DNA of 64,000 nucleotides from Pseudomonas asturiensis (GCF_900143095.1 NZ_FRDA01000011.1:1-64000), one strand, 5' to 3'; positions 44,401-53,608 are shown, counted from the first letter of the stretch. Translations and numbers: made by a program. The notes: generated from the sequence alone by a model not told the origin.

Positions 44401-45294
44401 CTAACCCCTCTTCTGCGCAAACAGCGCATCGAGCTTCTGCTCGAAGGTGTGGTAGTCGATGGCGTCGTACAGCTCCATGCGGGTCTGCATGGTGTCGATC
44501 ACGTGTTGCTGGGTGCCGTCGCGGCGGATCGCGCCGTAGACGTTTTCCGCCGCCTTGTTCATGGCGCGGAATGCCGATAAAGGATAGAGCACCAGCGAGA
44601 CGTCAGACTCGCGCAGCTGGTCGACGGTAAACAAAGGTGTGGCACCGAACTCGGTGATGTTGGCCAGAATCGGCACACCGGCGCGGTTGGCGAACTGCTT
44701 GTACATGGCCAGTTCGGTGATCGCTTCAGGGAAGATCATGTCCGCGCCCGCTTCGATACAGGCCGCCGCACGCTCCAGCGCCGACTCCAGCCCTTCGACC
44801 GCCAACGCGTCGGTACGCGCCATGATCACGAAGCTGTCATCGGTGCGCGCATCGACAGCGGCCTTGATGCGGTCGACCATTTCCTGCTGCGACACAATTT
44901 CCTTGTTCGGACGATGCCCACAACGCTTGGCTCCAACCTGATCCTCGATGTGAATCGCGGCCGCTCCGGCCTTGATCATCGAACGCACGGTGCGCGCCAC
45001 ATTGAACGCAGACGACCCGAAGCCGGTGTCGACATCGACCAGCAACGGCAGGTCACAGACATCGGTGATGCGCCGCACGTCGATCAAGACATCCTCGAGC
45101 CCGGTGATGCCCAGGTCCGGGATACCCAGCGAACCTGCGGCCACACCGCCGCCGGACAGATAAATTGCCTTGAACCCGGCACGTTTGGCCAGCAAGGCAT
45201 GATTGGCATTGATTGCGCCGACCACCTGCAATGGCTGTTCGCTGGCAACGGCGTCACGAAAACGCTGTCCGGGAGTTGGGGTGTCGCGACTCAT
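44401..45294 (-). CDS. prpB: 2-methylisocitrate lyase
   Basis: PrpB cleaves 2-methylisocitrate into pyruvate and succinate, the last step of the cycle. It belongs to the isocitrate lyase/PEP mutase family: VDVDTGFGSSAFNVART, the active-site loop KRCGHRPNK and MARTDALAVEG are visible. 297 residues, normal length. The start overlaps the stop of prpR by 4 bases (ATGA), so regulator and enzymes share a transcript. Confidence 0.95.
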   Translation of the reverse strand: MSRDTPTPGQRFRDAVASEQPLQVVGAINANHALLAKRAGFKAIYLSGGGVAAGSLGIPDLGITGLEDVLIDVRRITDVCDLPLLVDVDTGFGSSAFNVARTVRSMIKAGAAAIHIEDQVGAKRCGHRPNKEIVSQQEMVDRIKAAVDARTDDSFVIMARTDALAVEGLESALERAAACIEAGADMIFPEAITELAMYKQFANRAGVPILANITEFGATPLFTVDQLRESDVSLVLYPLSAFRAMNKAAENVYGAIRRDGTQQHVIDTMQTRMELYDAIDYHTFEQKLDALFAQKRG

Positions 45295-45998
45295 GGTTCA
45301 CCTCGTTCGGTAGCCGCCTGGTAATGGCGCTCGATGTTGCGTCTGGACGCACCGATATGCCGGCGCATCAATAATTCGGCCAGTTCGCCGTCGCGCTCGG
45401 CAATCGCGTCGAGAATCCGGTGATGTTCGGCAAAGGCCTGGCGGGGTCGGTTGGGCGTGGTGGAAAACTGGATGCGGTACATGCGCACCAGTTGGTACAA
45501 CTCGCCGCAGAGCATCTGACTGAGCGTGCGGTTGCCGCTGCCCTGAATGATCCGGTAATGAAAGTCGAAATCGCCTTCCTGCTGGTAATAACCGACACCG
45601 GCCTGAAACGCGGCGTCACGCTCGTGGGTATCCAGCACCTGGCGCAGTTCGTCGATTTGCTCGCGGGTCATGCGTTCGGCGGCCAGTCGGCAGGCCATGC
45701 CCTCAAGGGATTCGCGGATTTCGTACAGTTCGATCATCTCGGCATGGCTCAGCGAAACCACACGAGCCCCCACATGAGGGATGCGAACCACGAGACGCTG
45801 CCCTTCGAGACGATGAATCGCTTCACGCAACGGCCCACGGCTGATGCCGTAGGTACGGGCCAGTTCGGGCTCGGAGATTTTGCTGCCAGGAGCGATCTCG
45901 CCTTTGACGATGGCGGCCTGAATACGTCGAAAGACATGCTCGGAAAGGGTTTCAGAGTCGTCAGTCAATTTCGTGACTTCTTCAAGCGCACCCAGCAT
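45291..45998 (-). CDS. prpR: GntR-family regulator of the methylcitrate operon
   Basis: The product has an N-terminal winged helix (about residues 20-85, ISEPELARTYGISRGPLREAIHRLEG) and a C-terminal FCD ligand-binding domain with conserved Asp/His residues. It is the first gene of the prp operon and probably a repressor released by methylcitrate or a related compound. ATG 45998 gives the family N-terminus (MLGALEEV); a TTG at 46028 is possible. A perfect palindrome 70 bases upstream and a second related box over its own start codon are likely operators. It is not the sigma-54-type PrpR of enterics. Confidence 0.9.
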   Translation of the reverse strand: MLGALEEVTKLTDDSETLSEHVFRRIQAAIVKGEIAPGSKISEPELARTYGISRGPLREAIHRLEGQRLVVRIPHVGARVVSLSHAEMIELYEIRESLEGMACRLAAERMTREQIDELRQVLDTHERDAAFQAGVGYYQQEGDFDFHYRIIQGSGNRTLSQMLCGELYQLVRMYRIQFSTTPNRPRQAFAEHHRILDAIAERDGELAELLMRRHIGASRRNIERHYQAATERGEP

Positions 45999-46006
45999 TG
46001 TCGACA
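45997..46006. promoter_or_regulatory. Second prpR operator-like box overlapping the start codon
   Basis: ATTGTCGACA repeats the first ten bases of the core of the palindrome at 46068-46083 and covers the complement of the prpR ATG. The right half then differs. It could be a weaker auto-regulatory site. Confidence 0.45.
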
Positions 46007-46067
46007 CCTCGCTGTTCAATAAAGCCAAATCTAGCTATCAGCGCAGTATCAGTCAAAGAAAAACACA

Positions 46068-46083
46068 CGATTGTCGACAATCG
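46068..46083. promoter_or_regulatory. Palindromic operator upstream of prpR
   Basis: CGATTGTCGACAATCG is a perfect 16-base palindrome, of the size and TTGTCGACAA core expected for a GntR/FCD regulator. It lies 70 bases before the chosen prpR start, where the promoter should be. PrpR binding is inferred. Confidence 0.7.
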
Positions 46084-46296
46084 TCTAATGCGCCGGCTTA
46101 TTTCGCCCATACGGGCAATGGCTGAATCCCGCCGTAAAACTGGCAGCGTCAAGGCTTCATGCTAGAATGCGCGCCACGTTTGCACAGCGCTGCCCGGCCC
46201 CGGATCACAGCCTGCGACCCCACGACTGCCCATCAATCAGGCCCGTCCCGTTTGCGCCCTGACCCTGAAGTTGTTGCGCTCATCGCGCCAGGATTT

Positions 46297-46833
46297 ATGA
46301 GACTCGATACCCTCACCACACTGCTCTGCCTTTGGCTTTTGCCCACTTTTTGCGTGGCGGCCAACAAGACCGTCTATGGCCTCAACGAATACGCCAAGCT
46401 CACCGACATCGACCTGGAAGTCGCGGCCAAGCTCGACACCGGCGCCAAAACGGCCTCGTTGAGCGCCCGTGAGATCAAGCATTTCAAGCGCAATGGCGAA
46501 AGCTGGGTGCGCTTCTATCTGGCCATCGACGACAGTCACGCTCACCCCATCGAAAGGCCTCTGGCGCGGGTCAGCAAGATCAAGCGCCGCGCCGATGACC
46601 GCGACCCGGATGACGAGAAAAAATACACGGCCCGCCCGGTCATCAGCCTGACGGTCTGCATGGGTGAAGTTTTACGCACCATAGAAGTGAACTTGACCGA
46701 CCGAAGTGCTTTCCAATATCCGCTTTTGATCGGCTCCGAAGCCTTGAAACGCTTTGATGCGCTGGTCGATCCAAGTCTTAAATATGCGGCAGGAAAGCCT
46801 GGCTGCGCTTCCGTCGCTCAAAACGCAGAGTAA
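46297..46833 (+). CDS. Periplasmic retropepsin-like aspartic protease (Zn_protease/RimB family)
   Basis: The 178-residue product has a signal peptide at about 1-21 (LLPTFCVAA) and a single domain. AAKLDTGAKTASLSA carries the DTG(A) active-site motif of retropepsin-like proteases. The family was earlier called ATP-dependent zinc protease, but the motif is that of aspartyl proteases that work as dimers. The start at 46297 gives a good signal peptide; the longer frame from 46159 does not. It is followed after 4 bases by the 7TM protein and then by an ATP-grasp ligase gene, a constant trio that suggests one process. Its substrate is unknown. Confidence 0.85.
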   Translation: MRLDTLTTLLCLWLLPTFCVAANKTVYGLNEYAKLTDIDLEVAAKLDTGAKTASLSAREIKHFKRNGESWVRFYLAIDDSHAHPIERPLARVSKIKRRADDRDPDDEKKYTARPVISLTVCMGEVLRTIEVNLTDRSAFQYPLLIGSEALKRFDALVDPSLKYAAGKPGCASVAQNAE

Positions 46834-46837
46834 ATAC

Positions 46838-48376
46838 ATGCGCTCTCTCACGCTCCACCTGAAAATCCTGATCACTGTCCTGGTGACCCTGGGCATTGCG
46901 ATCACGGCCTATCAGATACTGGCGCTCGGCATCCCGGTGACCGAAGACGAAACCGACGACCTGTGGAACATCGACGCCAAGGTGGAATTTGTCGCCAACC
47001 CCAAAGACTCGGTCAAGATCCAGATGTTCGTGCCGCCTCTGGCGCATGATTACATCAGCCTCAATGAAAGCTTTATTTCCAACAATTACGGGGTCAGCGT
47101 CAACCGGGGCGACGGCAACCGTCGTGTTACCTGGTCGACCCGCCGCGCAACCGGCAACCAGACGCTGTACTACCGCCTGGTCCTGACCAAGCGCTACAGC
47201 GGCGAAAAACCCAAGGTCAAAGGCCCGATCTTCCGCGACAGCCTGCCCGTCGAAGGCCCGGAAAAAATCGCCGCAGAAGCCTTGCTGGCACCGATTCGCC
47301 AGCACTCGGCGGATGTCGAGACGTTCATCACCGAAGCCATCAAGCGCGTCAACAACCTGAGCGATGACAACGTCAAGCTGCTGCTGGCAGGCGACACGTC
47401 GGCCAGCAAGAAAGCTCAAGTCACCGAACTGCTGCTGTCCATCGCTCACGTCCCCATGGAAAAGGCCCACACCATCCGCCTGGAAGCCGACCAGCCGCAG
47501 ACGCCCGAACTGTGGCTGCGCAGCTTCAATGGCAAGGAGTGGCTGTACTTCAACCCGGACACCGGCGAAGCCGGCTTGCCGGACAACCGCCTGCTGTGGT
47601 GGACCGGAGATGAAAACCTGGTCACCGTCGAAGGCGGCAAGAAGGTGCAGGTCACCTTCAGCCTGAACAACAGCGAAATGAATGCCATGCGTCTGGCCAA
47701 GCTGACCGACGCCAGCACCGATTCGGACTTCCTCGCCTACTCCCTGTACGGCCTGCCGCTGCAGACCCAACAGACCTTCATGATCATGGTCATGATCCCG
47801 ATTGGCGTGCTGGTCATCCTGATTCTGCGTAACCTGATCGGCCTGCAGACACTGGGCACGTTTACGCCGGTGCTGATCGCCCTCGCCTTCCGTGAAACCC
47901 AGCTGGGTTTCGGCATCGCGCTGTTTACCGTCATCACGGCACTGGGGCTGTCGCTGCGCTCCTATCTGGAACATTTGAAACTGCAGATGCTGCCGCGCCT
48001 GTCGGTGGTGCTGACCTTCGTGGTGGTATTGATCGCCGCCATCAGCCTGTTCAGCCACAAGCTGGGGCTTGAACGGGGCCTGTCGGTGGCGCTGTTCCCG
48101 ATGGTGATCCTGACCATGACCATCGAACGCCTGTCCATCACCTGGGAAGAACGCGGCGCGAGCCATGCGATGAAAGTCGCCATCGGCACGCTGTTCGCGG
48201 CCTCGCTGGCGCACCTGATCATGAGCGTGCCGGAACTGACTTACTTCGTGTTCACCTTCCCGGCCGTGTTGCTGGTGCTGGTCGGCTTCATGCTGGCAAT
48301 GGGCAGATACCGTGGCTATCGCCTGACCGAACTGATGCGCTTCAAGGCGTTCCTTAAAGAGGACCAGGCCAAGTGA
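46838..48376 (+). CDS. Inactive transglutaminase fused to seven transmembrane helices (UUP1-type)
   Basis: The 512-residue inner-membrane protein has an N-terminal membrane helix (about 6-28), a periplasmic region with a degenerate transglutaminase-like fold (to about 300), then about seven hydrophobic helices in the C-terminal third. The catalytic Cys-His-Asp set of transglutaminases is not visible: the domain contains almost no cysteine, so it is probably a binding module. ATG 46838 is chosen since it starts directly before the first membrane helix. The stop overlaps the ligase start (GTGA). Confidence 0.85.
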   Translation: MRSLTLHLKILITVLVTLGIAITAYQILALGIPVTEDETDDLWNIDAKVEFVANPKDSVKIQMFVPPLAHDYISLNESFISNNYGVSVNRGDGNRRVTWSTRRATGNQTLYYRLVLTKRYSGEKPKVKGPIFRDSLPVEGPEKIAAEALLAPIRQHSADVETFITEAIKRVNNLSDDNVKLLLAGDTSASKKAQVTELLLSIAHVPMEKAHTIRLEADQPQTPELWLRSFNGKEWLYFNPDTGEAGLPDNRLLWWTGDENLVTVEGGKKVQVTFSLNNSEMNAMRLAKLTDASTDSDFLAYSLYGLPLQTQQTFMIMVMIPIGVLVILILRNLIGLQTLGTFTPVLIALAFRETQLGFGIALFTVITALGLSLRSYLEHLKLQMLPRLSVVLTFVVVLIAAISLFSHKLGLERGLSVALFPMVILTMTIERLSITWEERGASHAMKVAIGTLFAASLAHLIMSVPELTYFVFTFPAVLLVLVGFMLAMGRYRGYRLTELMRFKAFLKEDQAK

Positions 48377-49353
48377 TCGGCTGGTGGAAGACCTGGAAGG
48401 CGCTGGAAGCCCGCGGCATCATGGGCATCAATCGGCGCAATGCCGATTACGTACTCAAGTACAACAAGCGCAGCCTGTACCCGATTGTCGATGACAAGAT
48501 CATCACCAAGGAACGCGCTATTCAGGCAGGCATTCATGTGCCTGAAATGTACGGCGTGATTTCGACCGAAAAGGAAATCGACCAGCTTGACGAGATCATC
48601 GGCGGGCGCAGCGATTTCGTGATCAAACCCGCCCAGGGCGCAGGTGGTGACGGCATTCTGGTGATCGCCGACCGTTTCGAGGACCGTTATCGAACGGTGT
48701 CGGGGCGCATCATCAGCCATTCGGAAATCGAGCATCAGGTTTCCAGCATTCTCACCGGCCTGTATTCGCTGGGCGGACACCGCGACCGGGCACTGATCGA
48801 ATACCGCGTCACGCCTGACCCGATCTTCAAGAGCATCAGCTACGAGGGCGTACCCGACATTCGCGTCATCGTATTGATGGGTTATCCAGTCATGGCCATG
48901 CTGCGCCTGCCCACTCGGCAGTCAGGCGGCAAAGCCAATCTGCACCAGGGCGCTATCGGCGTCGGTGTTGACCTGGCCACCGGCATCACCCTTCAGGGCA
49001 CCTGGCTGAACAGCATCATCAGCAAGCACCCGGACACCACCAACGCGGTGGACGGCGTGCAATTGCCTAACTGGGATGGCTTCATGAAGCTGTCGGCCGA
49101 ATGCTACGAACTGTGCGGGCTGGGCTACATCGGCGTCGATATGGTGCTCGATCAGGACAAAGGCCCGCTGATCCTGGAGCTCAACGCCCGCCCCGGCCTG
49201 AACATCCAGATCGCCAACGACAGCGGCCTTACGCATCGCACCCAGGCGGTGGAGGCTCGCATCGAACAACTGGCGCAGGAAGGCAGGCAGGAAACGCCGC
49301 AGGAACGCGTCGAGTTCGTGCAGGCGCTGTTTGGCCACGTGCCCAGCGCCTGA
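48373..49353 (+). CDS. Alpha-L-glutamate ligase-like protein (ATP-grasp, RimK-related)
   Basis: The 326-residue cytoplasmic enzyme has the ATP-grasp layout: FVIKPAQGAGGDGILVI near residue 80 (ATP-binding Lys and glycine-rich loop) and the metal-binding LILELNARPGLNIQIAN near residue 265. RimK relatives add glutamate to a protein or peptide end. The start is a GTG at 48373 overlapping the stop of the 7TM gene by 4 bases, so translation is coupled. Together with the protease and 7TM protein it forms a predicted peptide-modification system whose target is unknown. Confidence 0.88.
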   Translation: MIGWWKTWKALEARGIMGINRRNADYVLKYNKRSLYPIVDDKIITKERAIQAGIHVPEMYGVISTEKEIDQLDEIIGGRSDFVIKPAQGAGGDGILVIADRFEDRYRTVSGRIISHSEIEHQVSSILTGLYSLGGHRDRALIEYRVTPDPIFKSISYEGVPDIRVIVLMGYPVMAMLRLPTRQSGGKANLHQGAIGVGVDLATGITLQGTWLNSIISKHPDTTNAVDGVQLPNWDGFMKLSAECYELCGLGYIGVDMVLDQDKGPLILELNARPGLNIQIANDSGLTHRTQAVEARIEQLAQEGRQETPQERVEFVQALFGHVPSA

Positions 49354-49449
49354 AGCGCTACGGCACTGCCCAATCCCGACATGCCTCTAGGAGGCACCCG
49401 GCCTTAGGACTACAATCCCCGGCCGCGCTTTTGATACTGACGTCACGAC

Positions 49450-50796
49450 ATGCCCATCTGCTCGCTACACCCTCTGCCTTACAGTGCCGACCCGACCGTG
49501 TATTTCTCACGGATTCGCCGGGCTCCGGGCGCGGTACTGCTCGACAGTGGCCGGCCCGTGGCCCAACGAGGCCGCTTTGACCTGCTCAGCGCCTGGCCAC
49601 TTCAGGACCTGACCGTCGAAAGCGAAGAAACCGGCAGCGCCTGCATCAATCGCTTGCGCACATGCTTGACGTCGCTGGGTGCCGCCAGCCTGCCGGAAGG
49701 CTGCGCGCTGCCATTTGCGGGCGGCCTGATCGGTTACCTGAGCTACGATTTCGGCCGGCGACTGGAACCGCTGCCCAATCAGGCCATTGACGACCTGCAC
49801 CTGCCCGATGCGCGCCTGGGGCTCTATGACTGGGCCTTGATCAGTGACCATCACGCCCAGACCAGTCAGTTGGTCTTTCACCCGGCCATGGCGGAAGCCG
49901 AGCGCGCACGACTGATCGAGCTGTTCACTGACAACACGGCATCGTCCGCCTCGTCGTTTTCGCTGCAACAACCTTTTGCGGCGAGCATCAGCGCCAGCGA
50001 TTACCGAAGCGCCTTCGAGCGAATCCAGCAGTACATCCAGGCAGGCGACTGCTATCAGGTCAATCTGACCCAGCGGTTCCAGGCGCCTTGCGCAGGCGAC
50101 CCCTGGCACGCCTATCAGGCGCTTCGCTCGGCCTGCCCGACGCCATTTGCAGGCTTCATGTCGCTGTCTGGCGATGATGCCATCCTGAGCCTGTCACCCG
50201 AGCGGTTCGTCAAGGTCAGCGACCGACAGGTCGAAACCCGCCCGATCAAGGGCACGCGCCCGCGCGGCACCGACCCGATACAGGATGCGGAGCTGGCCGG
50301 ACAACTGCTTGGCAGTGAAAAGGATCGTGCGGAGAACCTGATGATCGTCGACCTGCTGCGCAATGACCTGGGCCGCAGTTGCAGGATCGGCTCGGTAAAA
50401 GTCCCGGAACTGTTCAGTCTGGAAAGCTACCCCAACGTGCATCACCTGGTCAGCAGCGTGACGGGCGAACTGGCGGCCGACCATGATGCACTTGACCTGA
50501 TTGCGGGCAGCTTCCCCGGCGGCTCGATTACCGGCGCGCCGAAAATCCGCGCGATGCAGATCATCGACGAGCTGGAGCCCACCCGACGCGGCCTCTACTG
50601 CGGCTCGTTGATGTATCTGGACGTGCGGGGACAGATGGACAGCTCCATCGCTATACGCAGCGTGCTGGTCAAGGATGGCCAGGTATCGTGCTGGGGCGGC
50701 GGCGGCATCGTCGCAGATTCCGATTGCGATGCGGAATATCAGGAGACCTTCACCAAGGTGCGCGTGCTGCTTGAGACGCTGAATGCGCTAACCTGA
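49450..50796 (+). CDS. pabB: Aminodeoxychorismate synthase component I
   Basis: PabB turns chorismate and ammonia into 4-amino-4-deoxychorismate for folate synthesis. An N-terminal domain (about 1-130) precedes the chorismate-binding domain. The conserved PIKGTRPRG with its active-site Lys is seen near residue 267, and also SGDDAILSLSPERFV and GGSITGAPKI. A Lys at the PIKGT position separates PabB from anthranilate synthase. 448 residues. ATG 49450; the gene is alone, about 95 bases after the ligase. Confidence 0.93.
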   Translation: MPICSLHPLPYSADPTVYFSRIRRAPGAVLLDSGRPVAQRGRFDLLSAWPLQDLTVESEETGSACINRLRTCLTSLGAASLPEGCALPFAGGLIGYLSYDFGRRLEPLPNQAIDDLHLPDARLGLYDWALISDHHAQTSQLVFHPAMAEAERARLIELFTDNTASSASSFSLQQPFAASISASDYRSAFERIQQYIQAGDCYQVNLTQRFQAPCAGDPWHAYQALRSACPTPFAGFMSLSGDDAILSLSPERFVKVSDRQVETRPIKGTRPRGTDPIQDAELAGQLLGSEKDRAENLMIVDLLRNDLGRSCRIGSVKVPELFSLESYPNVHHLVSSVTGELAADHDALDLIAGSFPGGSITGAPKIRAMQIIDELEPTRRGLYCGSLMYLDVRGQMDSSIAIRSVLVKDGQVSCWGGGGIVADSDCDAEYQETFTKVRVLLETLNALT

Positions 50797-50883
50797 TCGC
50801 GCCCAACGTTCTGCGCTCAGCGTTATACACACGTCTTGCTGCAACCGCCTCCCCACACGAGGTACTCATTCAGCCAGATACTT

Positions 50884-51501
50884 TCAGAGCGCCAAGTCCC
50901 GATTCGATGCCTTGATGAAGGCCTTCTTCAGGTCTTCAAACGTATGCACGGCCGGAAATTGCGGAAACTCGCGGATCACGTTTTCAGGCGCGTGGAACAG
51001 GATGCCAGCGTCGGCCTCGCCCAGCATGGTGGTGTCGTTGTAGGAGTCGCCTGCGGCGATGATGCGGTAATACAGGCTCTTGAATGCCAGCACCGATTGA
51101 CGTTTGGGGTCTTTCTGGCGCAACTGATAGCTGACCACCCGGTCTGTCTCATCGGTGATCAAGCGATGGCACAGCAAGGTCGGAAAGCCCAGCTGGCGCA
51201 TCAAGGGCTGGGAGAATTCGTAGAAGGTGTCCGACAGAATCACCACCTGAAACCGCTCCCGCAGCCAGTTGACGAATTCCACCGCGCCGTCCAGCGGCTT
51301 GAGGGTAGCGATCACTGCCTGGATGTCCGACAACTTCAGGCCATGCTCATCAAGAATGCGCAGGCGCTGCTTCATCAGCACGTCGTAGTCGGGAATGTCC
51401 CGTGTGGTGGCGCGCAGTGATTCGATGCCGGTTTTCTCGGCAAAGGCAATCCAGATTTCCGGGACCAGCACACCTTCCAGATCGAGACAGGCAATTTCCA
51501 C
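50884..51501 (-). CDS. thrH: Phosphoserine phosphatase / homoserine phosphotransferase
   Basis: ThrH is a HAD-family enzyme of pseudomonads that removes phosphate from phosphoserine and can transfer it to homoserine. HAD motif I is DLEG at residues 7-10 (E in place of the usual second Asp is typical of ThrH). Motif II is VILSDTF and motif III/IV GDSYNDTTML. 205 residues, normal. It lies convergent with pabB and divergent from cysH. Confidence 0.93.
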   Translation of the reverse strand: MEIACLDLEGVLVPEIWIAFAEKTGIESLRATTRDIPDYDVLMKQRLRILDEHGLKLSDIQAVIATLKPLDGAVEFVNWLRERFQVVILSDTFYEFSQPLMRQLGFPTLLCHRLITDETDRVVSYQLRQKDPKRQSVLAFKSLYYRIIAAGDSYNDTTMLGEADAGILFHAPENVIREFPQFPAVHTFEDLKKAFIKASNRDLAL

Positions 51502-51674
51502 AGAACACTCCTCAAGGGCACTTCACGATAAAGGGAAGCGGCACTCTAGCGGCTCGTACCACACGACGCAACGCGCTGCCCGTGCGTGTGCAGCGGCCAC
51601 GTGGCGACGGATTTTGTTACCATTACCGCCATCACGAGCGCTTAAGCGCCAACCTTTACCCAGGAAGCCGCCTG

Positions 51675-52409
51675 ATGAGCCAACCCTTCGACGTCGCCGA
51701 GCTGGCGACGACTTATGCAAACAAGTCTGCGCAGGACATTCTGAAACTGGCCTTCGAGCATTTCGGTGACGAGCTGTGGATTTCCTTCAGCGGCGCCGAG
51801 GATGTGGTGCTGGTGGACATGGCCTGGAAGCTGAACAAGAACGTCAAGGTGTTCAGCCTCGATACGGGTCGCCTGCACCCCGAGACCTATCGATTCATCG
51901 AGCAAGTGCGCGAACACTACAAGATCAACATCGAGATCATGTCGCCGGAACAGAGCAAGCTCGAACCCTTCGTCAAGGAAAAGGGGCTGTTCAGCTTCTA
52001 CCGTGACGGCCATGGCGAATGCTGTGGCGTGCGCAAGATCGAACCACTGCGTCGCAAGCTCTCCAGCGTCAAGGCATGGGCGACCGGCCAGCGGCGTGAC
52101 CAGAGTCCGGGCACGCGCAGCGCCGTGGCTGCGATGGAAATCGACACCGCCTTCTCGACGCCCGAGCGCACGCTGTACAAGTTCAACCCGTTGGCACAAA
52201 TGAGCAGCGAAGAAATCTGGGGCTATATCCGCATGCTGGAGCTGCCTTACAACAGCCTGCACGAGCGTGGCTTCATCAGCATTGGCTGCGAACCCTGCAC
52301 GCGCCCCGTCTTGCCGAACCAGCACGAGCGTGAAGGTCGCTGGTGGTGGGAAGAAGCCACTCAGAAAGAGTGCGGCCTGCACGCCGGCAATCTGATCGCC
52401 AAGGTCTAG
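51675..52409 (+). CDS. cysH: Phosphoadenylyl/adenylyl-sulfate reductase
   Basis: CysH reduces activated sulfate to sulfite. The SGAEDVVLVDMA and SLDTGRLHPETY blocks are in the N-terminal half. Two cysteine pairs, ECCGVRK near residue 118 and GCEPC near 205, predict a [4Fe-4S] cluster and hence use of APS (adenylyl sulfate) rather than PAPS, as known for Pseudomonas. The catalytic Cys is in KECGLHAGN near the C-terminus. ATG 51675 follows AGGAAGCCGCC. It faces cysB, its likely activator, tail to tail. Confidence 0.95.
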   Translation: MSQPFDVAELATTYANKSAQDILKLAFEHFGDELWISFSGAEDVVLVDMAWKLNKNVKVFSLDTGRLHPETYRFIEQVREHYKINIEIMSPEQSKLEPFVKEKGLFSFYRDGHGECCGVRKIEPLRRKLSSVKAWATGQRRDQSPGTRSAVAAMEIDTAFSTPERTLYKFNPLAQMSSEEIWGYIRMLELPYNSLHERGFISIGCEPCTRPVLPNQHEREGRWWWEEATQKECGLHAGNLIAKV

Positions 52410-52420
52410 GCATCACGCTC

Positions 52421-52455
52421 GCGTCATTGCGGACACCTGGTGCCCGCAATGACGC
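52421..52455. terminator. Long hairpin between convergent cysH and cysB
   Basis: GCGTCATTGCGG and CCGCAATGACGC form a perfect 12-bp stem with an 11-base loop. Only three T follow, so it is a weak intrinsic terminator by T-run but a strong structure, placed to end both genes. Confidence 0.65.
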
Positions 52456-52473
52456 CGTTTCAGCGACACCCGA

Positions 52474-53448
52474 TCAATGAACGGGCAGCTCGACATTGGC
52501 GAACAGCTCTTCCATCTCCTGTTTGTTATGGCAGGTAATCGCCTTGGCCATGACTTCGCGAGTCAGGTGAGGGGCGAATTTCTCGATGAAGTCGCACATG
52601 AAGCCACGCAGGAACGTGCCGCGACGGAAGGCAATCTTGGTGACACTGGACTCGAACAGATCGCTGGCATCCAGAATCACCAGATCGCTGTCCAGTTCCT
52701 CATCCACGGCCATCCTGGCGACGATGCCGACCCCCAGGTTCAACCGCACGTACGTCTTGATCACGTCGGCATCTGCGGCGGTGAACACGACTTTGGGCAC
52801 CAGACCGCGATGGCTGAAGGCTTCGTCCAGCTTGGAGCGACCGGTGAAACCGAACACGTAGGTCACGATCGGGTATTCAGCCAGCAACTCCAGGGTCAAC
52901 TTCGGTGCTTTGGTCAGCGGATGACCCTGAGGCACCACGACGCAACGGTTCCAGCGATAGCACGGCATCATCACCAAGTCACTGAACTGCTCGAGCGCTT
53001 CGGTCGCAATGGCAAAATCCACGGTACCGTCAGCCGCCATTTCGGCGATCTGGGTCGGTGATCCCTGATGCATGTGCAAGGCAACGTCCGGGTATTGCCT
53101 GATGAAATTGCTGATGACAGGCGGGAGTGCATAGCGCGCCTGAGTGTGGGTGGTCGCAATCGACAGCGTGCCCTTCTTCTCGTTGGAGAATTCCTGAGCG
53201 ATCTGTTTGATGCTTTCGACCTTGCGCAGAATCTCACCTGCAGTGGTGATGATGCGCTCGCCTGCCGGCGTGACACGCGTCAAGTGCTTGCCGCTGCGCG
53301 CAAACACCTCGACCCCCAGTTCGTCCTCAAGCAGGCGAATCTGCTTGCTGATGCCGGGCTGTGAAGTGTAAAGGCTCTGTGCCGTCGCGGAAACGTTGAG
53401 GTCGTGGTGCGCCACTTCCCAAATGTAGCGCAGTTGTTGGAGCTTCAT
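52474..53448 (-). CDS. cysB: CysB, LysR-type activator of sulfur assimilation
   Basis: CysB activates sulfate assimilation genes in response to N-acetylserine. The N-terminal winged helix (residues 1-60, MKLQQLRYIWEVAHHDLNVSATAQSL begins with the typical LysR pattern) is followed by the ligand-binding domain with TTHTQARYALP and the GSPTQI block of CysB proteins. 324 residues, normal for CysB. It sits next to cysH, one of its expected targets. Confidence 0.95.
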   Translation of the reverse strand: MKLQQLRYIWEVAHHDLNVSATAQSLYTSQPGISKQIRLLEDELGVEVFARSGKHLTRVTPAGERIITTAGEILRKVESIKQIAQEFSNEKKGTLSIATTHTQARYALPPVISNFIRQYPDVALHMHQGSPTQIAEMAADGTVDFAIATEALEQFSDLVMMPCYRWNRCVVVPQGHPLTKAPKLTLELLAEYPIVTYVFGFTGRSKLDEAFSHRGLVPKVVFTAADADVIKTYVRLNLGVGIVARMAVDEELDSDLVILDASDLFESSVTKIAFRRGTFLRGFMCDFIEKFAPHLTREVMAKAITCHNKQEMEELFANVELPVH

Positions 53449-53608
53449 ATGTATCCCTCAAAGCAGATAAACCCTAGGGGCATCAGCGACGGTATATAAC
53501 TGGATTAATGGTCAGGCGAATAATTCTAGAACTTTTTATCACCTTTGTGAGGCGATGGCACGCTCGATTTCACTTAAACCGCCAATTAAACCTTCTTGAA
53601 CCTTCGCT

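Noticed and set aside
50840..50880. Possible REP element after pabB (CCGCCTCCCCAC)
   Set aside because: Only one degenerate arm is visible without an inverse partner; at best a remnant, so not listed as a repeat.
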